Of a stretch of 64,000 nucleotides of DNA, positions 44,358 to 54,208 are shown one piece after another. Numbering within the stretch: position 1 is the first letter of the stretch; each line of letters starts with the position of its first letter. The notes below the pieces were generated by a model that did no database searches, was not told the origin of the DNA, and saw only the letters and a program-made list of their open reading frames with translations. A program made the position numbers and the translations under genes. The DNA is from Bacillota bacterium (GTDB lineage Bacteria > Bacillota > Bacilli > Bacillales > Cytobacillaceae): contig JAUZPL010000007.1 in assembly GCA_030705955.1 (NCBI GenBank), positions 1-64,000 on the forward strand, written 5' to 3'.

Positions 44358-45149
44358 ATGGTTCAATTAACAGGAAAGAATATTGTCATTACTGGGGCTT
44401 CAGGTGGAATTGGAGCAGAGATTGCCAAGCTGTGTGCTGCCCGTGGTGCGAATCTTGTCTTGTTAGCAAGAAGTATGGATAAATTAGAACAACTGCAAAA
44501 CAGTCTGCAAGAACGCTACCAGGTGAAGGTAGATGTTTTTCAGCTGGACGTTTCAGATACAAATCAAGTACAAAAGGTTTTTAAGCAAATAGATGAAACC
44601 ATTAACGAAGTAGATATTTTGGTAAACAATGCTGGTTTTGGTGTTTTTCGTGAAGCGCACGAGGCCACAATTGAAGAGATAAAAGGGATGTTTAATGTTA
44701 ATGTGGTCGGCTTGATGGTTTGTACGAGCATGGTTCTTCCTAAAATGCGTGAAAGGCGCTTTGGCCATATTATTAACATAGCCTCCCAAGCTGGTAAAAT
44801 TGCTACACCTAAATCAAGTGTATATTCTGCAACGAAGCATGCGGTTCTTGGGTTTACAAATAGTCTGCGCATGGAGCTTGCAGATTTTAACGTGTACGTG
44901 ACTTCTGTCAATCCTGGCCCAATTGCAACAAATTTTTTTACCATTGCTGATGAAAAGGGTACATATGTAAAAAATGTTCAAAGATTTATGCTTAAACCAG
45001 AATATGTCGCCCAAAAGGTAGTGAATGCGATGATTACTCCGACCCGTGAAATTAATTTACCCCGTTGGATGAATATGGGAAGTATCATCTATATTCTTAT
45101 GCCTCGTTTATTTGAGCGGCTGGGCAAAAGAGCTTTTAATAAAAAATAA
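44358..45149 (+). CDS. Short-chain dehydrogenase (YqjQ-like)
   Basis: TGASGGIGAEIA; YSATKHAVLGF; ATG 44358. Confidence 0.9.
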   Translation: MVQLTGKNIVITGASGGIGAEIAKLCAARGANLVLLARSMDKLEQLQNSLQERYQVKVDVFQLDVSDTNQVQKVFKQIDETINEVDILVNNAGFGVFREAHEATIEEIKGMFNVNVVGLMVCTSMVLPKMRERRFGHIINIASQAGKIATPKSSVYSATKHAVLGFTNSLRMELADFNVYVTSVNPGPIATNFFTIADEKGTYVKNVQRFMLKPEYVAQKVVNAMITPTREINLPRWMNMGSIIYILMPRLFERLGKRAFNKK

Positions 45150-45174
45150 TAATACCTTGTTTAGAGGTGCTTTA

Positions 45175-45423
45175 CTAGTTTGTTAAAAACTCATATACCA
45201 TATCATTAATCACCTCATGCAGGTTTGCATGAGGTTCTTCCACTTTAAATTGTAAGATTTTTTTATAGAGTGCCTCTAATTCTTCCTCATCTATTGGCCA
45301 TGAATCTAGTTCTGAATAGTATTGTTTAAAGCAATTTCGAATCATTTTGTAAACCAACTTTTTATTCAATACCTTACACCTCACCTGCTGATTATATCGT
45401 AAATCCCATTTTTTTAAAAACAA
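45175..45423 (-). CDS. yqzH: YqzH-like small protein
   Basis: KMIRNCFKQYYSELDSWPIDEEELEALYKKI...EPHANLHEVINDMVYEFLTN; synteny with yqjQ; exact start uncertain. Confidence 0.65.
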   Translation of the reverse strand: MFLKKWDLRYNQQVRCKVLNKKLVYKMIRNCFKQYYSELDSWPIDEEELEALYKKILQFKVEEPHANLHEVINDMVYEFLTN

Positions 45424-45448
45424 GTTGTTAATAAGTTCCTATTGAATA

Positions 45449-45501
45449 CGAACGCATATTCGATTAAAATAATGAATATACTTAAATAGAACTAATGTTC
45501 G
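45449..45501 (+). promoter_or_regulatory. Two SOS (LexA/DinR) boxes
   Basis: CGAACGCATATTCG (45449-45462) and AGAACTAATGTTCG (45488-45501), each one mismatch from CGAACN4GTTCG. Confidence 0.75.
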
Positions 45502-45521
45502 TAATGATAGGAGGGGGAGAA

Positions 45522-46780
45522 ATGGTCGATTACAGTGCGTTACCACAAAATCAAATTCTCTGTGTTGACATGAAAAGCTTTTATGCAAGCTGTTCGGCTG
45601 TGATGTATGGCCTTGATCCTTTGGACTGTTATTTAGCGGTCGCTGGGAATAAAGAGCGGCAAGGAAGTGTTGTGCTCGCTGCTTCCCCGCGGTTAAAAAA
45701 AGAATTTGGAATTAAAACTGGCGCCCGTTTGTTTGAAATTCCAAATGATCCTCGTATTCAAATAGTTGAACCATCCATGGCTACTTATTTGCGAATCTCA
45801 ACAGAAATTTCACGTGTTTTTAATCGTTATGTACCAAAGGAAGCCATCCATACTTACAGTGTTGATGAAAGCTTTATAAAGGTCGATGGAGCCGTTCACT
45901 TATGGGGAAGTGCAACTATTATTGCAAAAAAATAAAAGATGACATTGAGCGAGAATTCCAACTCCCATGTGCAGTTGGAATCGGGCCAAACATGCTCATA
46001 GCGAAGCTTTGCCTTGATATTGAAGCAAAGAAAAAAGGTGTTGCTGAGTGGACGTTTGCAGATATTCCGGAGAAGCTTTGGCCCATTTCCCCGCTTAGCG
46101 AAATGTGGGGCATTGGCAGAAGAATCGAAAAAACATTAAATGGAATGGGGATTTTTACAGTTGGTCAGCTAGCGCGATTTGATTTAGAAAAGCTAGAGAA
46201 GAAATTTGGAATCATGGGTAATCAGCTTTATCACCATGCCTGGGGGGTTGACCTTTCAGATTTAGGTGCCCCGATTATTGAAGGGCAAATCAGTTTTGGG
46301 AAAAGCCAAATTCTTTTGCGAGATTATAAAAAAGAGGATGAAATTAAGTATGTCATATTAGAAATGTGTGAAGAAGTAGCGCGCAGGGCAAGAGCGCATC
46401 GAAAAGCGGGTCGAACCATTAGTTTGGGAGTAGGTTATAGCAAAGAGGAATTTGGCGGCGGTTTTCATCGTGCGAAAACAATTGAGCAGCCAACGAATGT
46501 AACAATGGAACTTTACCGTGTTTGTCTTGAACTCTTCCATCAATATTATACAGGGAAAACAGTTAGAAATCTTTCGATTACACTTGGCAATATTGTGGAT
46601 GACCGTGAATTTCAGATCAGCCTTTTTGATATGGGAGCAGGAAAAAGGCGAGAGCTTGGCTATGTGGTGGATGGAATTCGTAACCGTTTTGGGTCGGGAT
46701 CCCTTTTGCGTGCCGTTTCTTATACAGCAGCGGGAACAGCTAAGCAGCGGGCTACACTCGTTGGCGGACATAAGATGTAA
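45522..46780 (+). pseudogene. Y-family DNA polymerase (UvrX/YqjW, PolY2-like), frameshifted at A7 run 45926-45932
   Basis: ORF 1 ends ...LWGSATIIAKK*; ORF 2 continues KKIKDDIEREFQLPCAVGIGPN in another frame; one extra A joins them. Confidence 0.85.
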
Positions 46781-46883
46781 CAAGAAAACGGTTTGAAGCA
46801 AACTTTACTCAAGGAAGCTTATTTAATGATGAAAACTAATGTGCTTCGAAGCTAGACAGTCTTTAAGAAAGAAGGAGCGGACA

Positions 46884-47216
46884 ATGATTCGTGACCGTGG
46901 AAGAATTAAATGGACGGCAATGATGCTTCCTGAGCATGTGAAATTGCTTAGGGACTGGGTAAAGGAGGATACGTACGAACAGAAAAAACGGTTGGATGAA
47001 CAGCAGCATGAAAGGTTGAATGGGACTCTATCTGAGGCAATGGAGTTTGATCAGTGGCTTACCATTACCCATTATCGAGACCAAAATTATGAAATCGTCA
47101 TTGGTAAGGTCCATTACTGGGATGAAATAAGCCATAAGCTTCATGTTATAGACCGCTTTGAAGAGATGCATCAAATCGATATTGCTGATATTGCTGATGT
47201 TCGGATAACAGAATAA
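46884..47216 (+). CDS. YolD-like protein (YqjX-like)
   Basis: MIRDRGRIKWTAMMLPEHVKLLRDW; follows the Y-family polymerase. Confidence 0.88.
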   Translation: MIRDRGRIKWTAMMLPEHVKLLRDWVKEDTYEQKKRLDEQQHERLNGTLSEAMEFDQWLTITHYRDQNYEIVIGKVHYWDEISHKLHVIDRFEEMHQIDIADIADVRITE

Positions 47217-47251
47217 AAAAGCAGCCCATGTAAAAAAGCTGCTTCGAAAAG

Positions 47252-47458
47252 TTATTCATCTTTAGAAACGCGCACAACTGATGAAAATTTGCCTTTATGG
47301 GAGCCGTCGCAAAATGGTTTATTGTTTGACAGCCCACAGCGGCAAAGGGAAAAACTTGGTTTTGTTTCGATAACATTGCCTTCGCCATCCAGCAATTCTA
47401 CATCACCTGTAATGCGTAATGAGCCATTATCATTTACTTTAATTTGAACATTTGACAT
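47252..47458 (-). CDS. CDGSH iron-sulfur domain protein
   Basis: CRCGLSNNKPFCDGSH. Confidence 0.93.
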   Translation of the reverse strand: MSNVQIKVNDNGSLRITGDVELLDGEGNVIETKPSFSLCRCGLSNNKPFCDGSHKGKFSSVVRVSKDE

Positions 47459-47542
47459 ACTAACACCCCCTCAAGCAAAAAAATAAAGATATTTAAAAAC
47501 GTATGTTACAATCATCATATGCATAGAAAGGGGTACTTAAAC

Positions 47543-47869
47543 ATGGAAATCCTAATAACAGAGGCAGCTGCCGAAAAAATAAATGAAAAGATCCAAACAT
47601 TAAATGGTTATATAAAGCTAAAATACGATATAGAAGGCTGCGGTTGTGCGGTTGACGGAGTTTCTGCATTATGGCTTGTACCTGAGCTTGATGGGGATGA
47701 CATTGCGATTGAAACAAATGATCGACCCATTTACATGGAAAAATCAAAAACAGTTTTCTTTGATGAGCAAATGAAAATAGACTTTTCTAATACATCCAAT
47801 AGCTTTCAATTAAAAAGCCCAAATCAAATTTTAAACGGACGACTAAATTTTATTATACAAACGAAGTAA
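47543..47869 (+). CDS. yqkB: HesB/IscA-like iron-sulfur biosynthesis family protein (YqkB)
   Basis: AAAEKINEKIQTLNGYIKLKYDIEGCGCAVDGVSALWLV; ATG 47543. Confidence 0.85.
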   Translation: MEILITEAAAEKINEKIQTLNGYIKLKYDIEGCGCAVDGVSALWLVPELDGDDIAIETNDRPIYMEKSKTVFFDEQMKIDFSNTSNSFQLKSPNQILNGRLNFIIQTK

Positions 47870-47986
47870 TATAAGACCTTTTTAAAAGGTCTACTTTTTT
47901 TGAAAACATAATAAAATGATGCTGGGATGGGCACAAGGGAAATCGAATGAAGTAGGGGATTGAATGATTCAATCCCCTTTTGGACC

Positions 47987-48928
47987 TTAAACAACATTCG
48001 ATGGATTATAACCTATGTGTTTTTCTAAAAATTCATCGATAACATGTTCATAATCCTTTTGGTTTTGAGAAAAGGATTGTGCATGAAGACCATTTGCAGC
48101 GAGGTAGAGCATTTTAGGCCCATTTTTCTTAGCAAATAATTCTTCTGTCATAGCCGGTAAAATATAGTCATCTTTTTTACTATGAATGAACAGTATGGGA
48201 TGATGAATATTTTGAATGAAGGCGATTGGCGAAACCTCATGGATGGAATATTTATCTCGAATACGTAAAAATAAATTGGCAATTGGCAATAGAGGCCATG
48301 AAGGGAGCTTCATTTCGATTTTTAGTCGGTAGCGAAGCTGCTCTTTAAAATTAGAAAAAGGGCAATCAGCTATATAAAAATCAGCACCATCACAAAGCAT
48401 CCCTGCATATAAAAGCATGGTGACTGCGCCCATCGATTCTCCGTGAATGCCAAGTTGGATTGAATCCCCTTTTTCGTGTTTTAACCAGTCCACAACAGCT
48501 TTTAAATCAAACTTTTCATAATGGCCAAAGCTTGTTGTTTTCCCGCCTGATTCACCGTGACGTCTGTGATCATAAATTAAAACATTAAATCCACGCTTTA
48601 AAAATAGATTCATGTATTTGATGGAATTGATTTTATTTTCCGTCACACCGTGAGAAATAATGATATAACGATTATTAGAATATGGTTCGACTAAGACGGC
48701 TTTTAACAAATAGCCAGAAGGGGAAGAAATAAATACATCTAATTTAGGAAGGGAATCAAATTCTTCAGGGTTATACCTTCCTGCCTCCTTCTCCCGTTTT
48801 AAAATCTGCTCTTCATCCTTCTTTTTTATGTACATGAGCTTATTTGTAAAATAGAAACCAATTGTACAAAGGAAAAGGAATGCAGTAAAAAGGAGCTGGA
48901 ATGTTTTTTTCAAGGACAACCACCTCAT
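47987..48928 (-). CDS. yqkD: Alpha/beta hydrolase (YqkD-like)
   Basis: SHGVTENK; GIHGESMGA nucleophile elbow. Confidence 0.88.
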   Translation of the reverse strand: MRWLSLKKTFQLLFTAFLFLCTIGFYFTNKLMYIKKKDEEQILKREKEAGRYNPEEFDSLPKLDVFISSPSGYLLKAVLVEPYSNNRYIIISHGVTENKINSIKYMNLFLKRGFNVLIYDHRRHGESGGKTTSFGHYEKFDLKAVVDWLKHEKGDSIQLGIHGESMGAVTMLLYAGMLCDGADFYIADCPFSNFKEQLRYRLKIEMKLPSWPLLPIANLFLRIRDKYSIHEVSPIAFIQNIHHPILFIHSKKDDYILPAMTEELFAKKNGPKMLYLAANGLHAQSFSQNQKDYEHVIDEFLEKHIGYNPSNVV

Positions 48929-49003
48929 TTAAAAGATATATTATTGTATATTTTACCATAGAAAAAGCCGCTACCTCTAGCGGCCTGGGAAAGCATTAAC
49001 ATA

Positions 49004-49138
49004 TTATTGCTCAGCATTCTGACGTTTCGTAGGATGAAGCTCCTTTTCTAGTTCCTCTCTTGCAATCATTCTTTTTCCTGTTTCGGCGGCTGGTTGTCCC
49101 TTTTGGCTAAATCCCTTGTCACGTTTTTGGCTCATCAT
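49004..49138 (-). CDS. 44-aa charged small protein, conserved-looking
   Basis: Own reading: MMSQKRDKGFSQKGQPAAETGKRMIAREELEKELHPTKRQNAEQ*, RBS AGGGAG; not in ORF track. Confidence 0.6.
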   Translation of the reverse strand: MMSQKRDKGFSQKGQPAAETGKRMIAREELEKELHPTKRQNAEQ

Positions 49139-49210
49139 GTGCATCTCCCTTTCAAGAGTGGTTTCCTTCTTAAGATGAGTAAATTGGAGGAAGCTTATGC
49201 GTAAAAATGA

Positions 49211-50113
49211 TTATTCCGCCAGTGTATTTAAGCGAAAGTATGCGCTTTCAATTTTTCTTGAAAGATGTGGACGAACAATGTCAATGGCCTTTAATAATAG
49301 GTTGAGATCAATCCCAGTACTGATGCCCATTCTTTCCAGCATATAAACAACATCCTCTGTAGCCACATTTCCTGATGCCCCTGGTGCAAATGGACAACCA
49401 CCAAGACCGCCAGCAGATGTATCAAACCGATCAATGCCTGCCTGGAGGGCTGCGAAAATATTTGAGAGTGCAAGCTTTCGGGTATCATGAAAATGAGCAG
49501 TAATAAGTGTGTTAGGAAATGAGGCTTTTAATTGTGAAAATAAGTAATATACTTCATTTGGAACAGCCATCCCAATTGTATCAGCTACACTTAATTCATC
49601 TACACCTGCTTCAACAAATTCAAGACAGAGTTTGAATGTTTCAGAAGGGTCTATTTTACCTTCATAAGGACAATAAAAGGCTGTTGAAATGCAAGCCCTT
49701 ACAAAATACTCTTTTGCCTTTAACTCCTGAATAATCGGAATAAGTTCTGTCATGCTTTCCTTAGTCGTTTTATTAATATTTTGTTGATTGAATTGATTGC
49801 TTGCACCAACGAAAACGGCAACAGCTTTGCATTCTGTTTCTAAGATGCGTTCAACTCCTTTGCGATTTGGTGCTAGGACAATGTTTCTAATTTTTACATC
49901 TAAGCCATTAGAAACGATTTCACCGGCATCTGCCATTTGAGGCACCCATTTTGGTGAAACAAAGGACGTTAATTCCATCTCCATAATTCCAGCATTTTTT
50001 AATTCCTCAATAAACATTTTTTTGATTTCCGTGGGTATAAAGGATTTCTCATTTTGCAGCCCGTCACGCGGACCAACTTCGATAATGGTTGCCCTTTTTG
50101 GTAAAATTATCAA
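49211..50113 (-). CDS. Hydroxymethylglutaryl-CoA lyase
   Basis: IIEVGPRDGLQNEK; GLGGCPFAPGASGNVATED; TTG start 50113 after ggggggaaga. Confidence 0.9.
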   Translation of the reverse strand: MIILPKRATIIEVGPRDGLQNEKSFIPTEIKKMFIEELKNAGIMEMELTSFVSPKWVPQMADAGEIVSNGLDVKIRNIVLAPNRKGVERILETECKAVAVFVGASNQFNQQNINKTTKESMTELIPIIQELKAKEYFVRACISTAFYCPYEGKIDPSETFKLCLEFVEAGVDELSVADTIGMAVPNEVYYLFSQLKASFPNTLITAHFHDTRKLALSNIFAALQAGIDRFDTSAGGLGGCPFAPGASGNVATEDVVYMLERMGISTGIDLNLLLKAIDIVRPHLSRKIESAYFRLNTLAE

Positions 50114-50318
50114 TATCTTCCCCCCCTTGTAAAATAATTCATATATCAATTGTAAGAATAATATAAATTTTATGAAAGTAAAAGGAATTTTAATCTTTCA
50201 CTAGAAATTAATAATGTAAGTAATGTGAACATTGTATGAAATGAAAGCGTTTTCTAAGTAAGGTGTCAGAACTATTGGTGAGCTAGGATAAACAGGTATC
50301 AATGAAAGGAGAGGTAGA

Positions 50319-51008
50319 ATGAAAAGGATTTTTACGTCCTTTAAAGAGGCAATTGCAGATATCCAAGATGGGGCAACATTAATGGTAGGTGGCTTCGGGC
50401 TATGTGGAATTCCTGAAAATTTAATTTTAGCCTTAGTAGAAAAAGGGGTGAAGGACTTAACTGTCATTTCGAATAACTGTGGTGTAGATGAATGGGGGCT
50501 TGGACTTCTCTTGAAAAATAAACAAATTAAGAAAATGATTGGATCATATGTAGGAGAAAATAAAGAGTTTGAGAGACAGGTTCTATCAGGAGAAATTGAA
50601 GTAGAACTCATTCCTCAGGGGACACTGGCAGAGAAAATTCGAGCGGGAGGAGCCGGAATCCCAGCCTTTTATACGCCTGCAGGTGTTGGAACTCCAATAG
50701 CCGAAGGGAAGGAAATTAGAATATTTAATGGAAAAGAATATATATTGGAAGAGGCGTTGACAGCAGATTTTAGTATTATACGGGCTTGGAAGGGTGATAA
50801 GATAGGAAACCTTGTCTATCACAAAACAGCCAGAAATTTTAATCCGATGATTGCCGCTGCAGGTAAGCTGACGATTGCGGAGGTAGAGGTTCTTTGTGAA
50901 ATCGGAGAATTAGATCCGAATCAAATTCATACTCCAAGTATATATGTCCAATCCATTATAAAAGGAGAGCAAGCAAAACGAATTGAGAAATTAACCTTAA
51001 GTAAATAA
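50319..51008 (+). CDS. scoA: 3-oxoacid CoA-transferase subunit A
   Basis: [34 protein letters not shown]. Confidence 0.93.
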   Translation: MKRIFTSFKEAIADIQDGATLMVGGFGLCGIPENLILALVEKGVKDLTVISNNCGVDEWGLGLLLKNKQIKKMIGSYVGENKEFERQVLSGEIEVELIPQGTLAEKIRAGGAGIPAFYTPAGVGTPIAEGKEIRIFNGKEYILEEALTADFSIIRAWKGDKIGNLVYHKTARNFNPMIAAAGKLTIAEVEVLCEIGELDPNQIHTPSIYVQSIIKGEQAKRIEKLTLSK

Positions 51009-51031
51009 GGTGTAAAGGGGGGGAAGTCCGA

Positions 51032-51694
51032 ATGGATAAAATATTTGTAAGAGAAAAAATTGCAAAACGGGCTGAAAAAGAGATCGAAAATGGATTTTAT
51101 GTAAATCTGGGAATTGGTATGCATACACTTGTAGCAAATTATATTTCGGAAAATAAACAAGTTGTTTTACAATCAGAGAACGGGTTACTTGGCATCGGGC
51201 CCTATCCGAACGAGGAAGAGGTAGATCCGGATTTAATAAATGCAGGGAAAGAGACAGTTACTGCTGTAAAAGGTGCAGCATTTTTTGATAGTGCTGAATC
51301 ATTTGCCATGATTCGTGGAGGACATATCAATATTGCCATTCTCGGGGGAATGGAAGTTTCAGAGCAGGGAGATTTGGCTAATTGGATGATCCCAGGGAAA
51401 ATGATTAAAGGAATGGGGGGAGCTATGGACCTTGTCCATGGTGCTCAAAAAATTATTGTCATTATGGAACATGTGAATAAAAATGGTGAGTCAAAAATTT
51501 TAAAGAAATGTACGCTGCCTTTAACGGGTAAAGGGGTAGTAGACCGAATTATCACTGATAGAGCGGTTATGGACGTAACGGAGAAAGGGCTAAAACTCAT
51601 AGAAGTAGCGAAGGGTTTTACAATTGAAGAAGTGATAAATTCAACTGCTTCATCTTTAGAGGTTGATGATGATGTAATCCTAAATTCATATTGA
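51032..51694 (+). CDS. scoB: 3-oxoacid CoA-transferase subunit B
   Basis: [27 protein letters not shown]. Confidence 0.93.
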   Translation: MDKIFVREKIAKRAEKEIENGFYVNLGIGMHTLVANYISENKQVVLQSENGLLGIGPYPNEEEVDPDLINAGKETVTAVKGAAFFDSAESFAMIRGGHINIAILGGMEVSEQGDLANWMIPGKMIKGMGGAMDLVHGAQKIIVIMEHVNKNGESKILKKCTLPLTGKGVVDRIITDRAVMDVTEKGLKLIEVAKGFTIEEVINSTASSLEVDDDVILNSY

Positions 51695-51717
51695 TAATAA
51701 TGTGTATTTTAAAAAGA

Positions 51718-51748
51718 ATGTTCAGTGAAAAGACTGAACGTTTTTTTG
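51718..51748 (+). terminator. Rho-independent terminator
   Basis: gttcagtgaaaagactgaacgttttttt. Confidence 0.8.
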
Positions 51749-51792
51749 TAAAAAAAATGTGATAATTTTGTGAAAAACAACTTAGAATATCC

Positions 51793-51899
51793 TTGACAGT
51801 CTAATAGATTTAGATTATTCTAAAAACATAACAAATGTAATGAGTTGTAACAAATGTGAATTACGGTATAAAAAAAACAAGCACTATAACATTTGTTAT
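51793..51899 (+). promoter_or_regulatory. Sigma-A promoter plus three operator half/whole sites upstream of gutM operon
   Basis: TTGACA-N17-TATTCT (51793-51821); TAACAAATGT at 51829-51838 and 51848-51857; ATAACATTTGTTAT at 51886-51899. Confidence 0.8.
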
Positions 51900-51948
51900 G
51901 AAAAAAGAGTAAGCAAATGGAGGATCCAATATATTTTTTTGGCAAAAT

Positions 51949-51962
51949 TGAAAGCGCTTAAA
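51949..51962 (+). promoter_or_regulatory. cre-like site (CcpA)
   Basis: TGAAAGCGCTTAAA, one mismatch to TGWAANCGNTNWCA. Confidence 0.5.
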
Positions 51963-52035
51963 AAGCTTTCGGTAATTGCTAAAGGAGGGTGAGACGCCAA
52001 AATTAGACTAAAACTATATTAAAAGAGGTGCAAAT

Positions 52036-52461
52036 ATGAAGCTTACCATTACACTTTGTGCAATTTTATTAATGCAATATATATTTTCTTTTATTCAAAT
52101 TCAACTTTATAAAAAAAATATGGAGAAAATTGTTAGCGGTTACAGAGGAGACGATGGTTTTTATATTTTTTCGGGAATGGAAAAAAGAAAACTAAGTTCA
52201 GGTGCTATTGTAATCATCATTGTGGATAATCTTTATACCATACATGAATGCCATATAATGAAAGGCGTTTCCGTCTTTTCAAGGTTTAAAGAACTGAAAA
52301 AATACAAAGGCAAGCATGTTGGCGAAATGGTGAATGATGTAAATGAAACCTATGTAGAACAAAACAAGCGAAAAAAAGTCTCTGCAATAGGGAAAGCATT
52401 ATTAACCGCAGGAGAAAATGCATTACTAACAGTTTCAAAGAAAAATATATCCATAGGATAA
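52036..52461 (+). CDS. gutM: Glucitol operon activator (GutM/SrlM family)
   Basis: N-terminal TM then GutM-like domain; first gene before glucitol EIIC. Confidence 0.8.
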   Translation: MKLTITLCAILLMQYIFSFIQIQLYKKNMEKIVSGYRGDDGFYIFSGMEKRKLSSGAIVIIIVDNLYTIHECHIMKGVSVFSRFKELKKYKGKHVGEMVNDVNETYVEQNKRKKVSAIGKALLTAGENALLTVSKKNISIG

Positions 52462-52476
52462 GAGAAAGGGTGTTTA

Positions 52477-53013
52477 ATGATGGAATGGATTCAATGGTTA
52501 GGTTCACACTTTATTGGTATGTTTGATGCTGGTGGTAAAACATTTATGGGTTTAGTGACAGGAATTATCCCTACCTTGGTTGTTCTTTTAACATTCACAC
52601 ACTTTATTATTAAGATAGTTGGAGAAGAACGAGTTAATAGGATTATCCAATTTGCTGCAAAATACACACTTTTAAGATATACCCTTATGCCAATTCTATC
52701 AGTGTTACTTTTAACTAACCCAATGGCATATACATTCGGAAGATTCTTGCCTGAAAAACAAAAGCCAGCTTTTTATGACTCAGCCGTTTCATTTGTTCAT
52801 CCAGTTACTTCTTTATTCCCATATGCAAATGCAGGTGAGCTTTTCGTTTACATTGGAATCGCTAATGGTATCAAACAATTACATTTGCCAGTTGCCGGAT
52901 TAGCCGTTCGCTATTTTCTAGTTGGTATTGTTGTTATTCTAATTCGTGGAATTGTAACAGAAGCCATTACAAAATATTTAGCAAACAGAATGGAAACAAA
53001 ATCGCAATTATAA
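52477..53013 (+). CDS. srlA: PTS glucitol/sorbitol-type EIIC component
   Basis: FMGLVTGIIPTLVVLLTFTHFIIKIVGEERVNR. Confidence 0.93.
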   Translation: MMEWIQWLGSHFIGMFDAGGKTFMGLVTGIIPTLVVLLTFTHFIIKIVGEERVNRIIQFAAKYTLLRYTLMPILSVLLLTNPMAYTFGRFLPEKQKPAFYDSAVSFVHPVTSLFPYANAGELFVYIGIANGIKQLHLPVAGLAVRYFLVGIVVILIRGIVTEAITKYLANRMETKSQL

Positions 53014-53028
53014 AAGGAGGAATGGCAA

Positions 53029-54042
53029 ATGTCTAATCGTGCAGTATTCATATCTAAAGGATCTGGTGGATGGGGTGTGGGACTCCATTTAGAACCAAAA
53101 GGAAAGAAGAATAAAGTCGTATCGGTTACTGGTGGAGGAATTCACCCAGTTGCAAAAAGAATTGCTGAATTAACAGGGACTGAAGCAATAGATGGGTTTA
53201 GAAACGCAGTTCCTGAGGAAGAAATGATGTGTGTTGTTATTGACTGCGGCGGAACAGCACGAATTGGAGTTTACCCAATGAAAAGAATTCCAACAGTTGA
53301 TGTGTTGCCTTCTTCACCATCAGGCCCACTATCCAAATATGTAACAGAGGATATCTTCGTTTCAGGTGTTACTCCAAAACAAGTTGTTCAAGCTGAAGGT
53401 AATTCTGAAGCAGCAGGTGCTTTAGAGGAAGATCATCCGAAATTTAATACGCAGGATAAAGAAAGTTTCCAAAAAGAGTATAAGCAGCTAAAACAAGAGG
53501 TTCAGCAAGTTAGTAATGAAAACTTTTTAATGAGAATGTCTAGGGGTATTGGAAAAATAACAGGAACACTATACCAAGCAGGACGCGATTCCATAGATAT
53601 GCTTATTAAAAACATTTTACCATTCATGGCCTTTGTTAGTATGTTAATGGGTATCATTACTTATACAGGATTAGGTAATGTGATTGCAAAATCACTTTCG
53701 CCCTTTGCCGGGTCGTTCTGGGGGTTAATTGCCATTGTAATCGTATGTACATTACCATTCTTATCGCCGGTGTTAGGACCAGGTGCAGTTATCGCTCAAG
53801 TTATCGGTGTGTTAATCGGAAGTCAAATTGCCCTTGGACACATACCGCCACAATATGCTTTACCAGCTCTATTCGCAATTGACGGTCAGGTTGGATGTGA
53901 CTTTATCCCAGTTGGATTGTCGCTCGGAGAAGCCAAACCAGAAACCGTTCAATATGGAGTTCCGGCCGTTCTGTATAGTCGCTTAATTACTGGTATCATT
54001 TCAGTTGTAATTGCTTACTTTGCAAGTTTTGGTTTGTATTAA
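53029..54042 (+). CDS. srlE: PTS glucitol/sorbitol-type EIIB-EIIC component
   Basis: [49 protein letters not shown]-like EIIB; C-terminal TMs. Confidence 0.93.
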   Translation: MSNRAVFISKGSGGWGVGLHLEPKGKKNKVVSVTGGGIHPVAKRIAELTGTEAIDGFRNAVPEEEMMCVVIDCGGTARIGVYPMKRIPTVDVLPSSPSGPLSKYVTEDIFVSGVTPKQVVQAEGNSEAAGALEEDHPKFNTQDKESFQKEYKQLKQEVQQVSNENFLMRMSRGIGKITGTLYQAGRDSIDMLIKNILPFMAFVSMLMGIITYTGLGNVIAKSLSPFAGSFWGLIAIVIVCTLPFLSPVLGPGAVIAQVIGVLIGSQIALGHIPPQYALPALFAIDGQVGCDFIPVGLSLGEAKPETVQYGVPAVLYSRLITGIISVVIAYFASFGLY

Positions 54043-54062
54043 TAAGATAGTTTTTTTACAAG

Positions 54063-54112
54063 ACTATGCATATTGGCCGTTTCACTGGATTTTTTTGGCC
54101 AATATGCATAGT
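54063..54112. terminator. Hairpin with 16-bp perfect arms, probable terminator between srlE and the SorC-type regulator gene
   Basis: ACTATGCATATTGGCC...GGCCAATATGCATAGT. Confidence 0.55.
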
Positions 54113-54208
54113 TATCTATTTTTATATAAAAGACTATGTTAAATCTTGGTGATTTTGCTACTATGATGAATGGAGAGGTAAATTTTTAGTATAGGGACGT
54201 GGGGTTTT

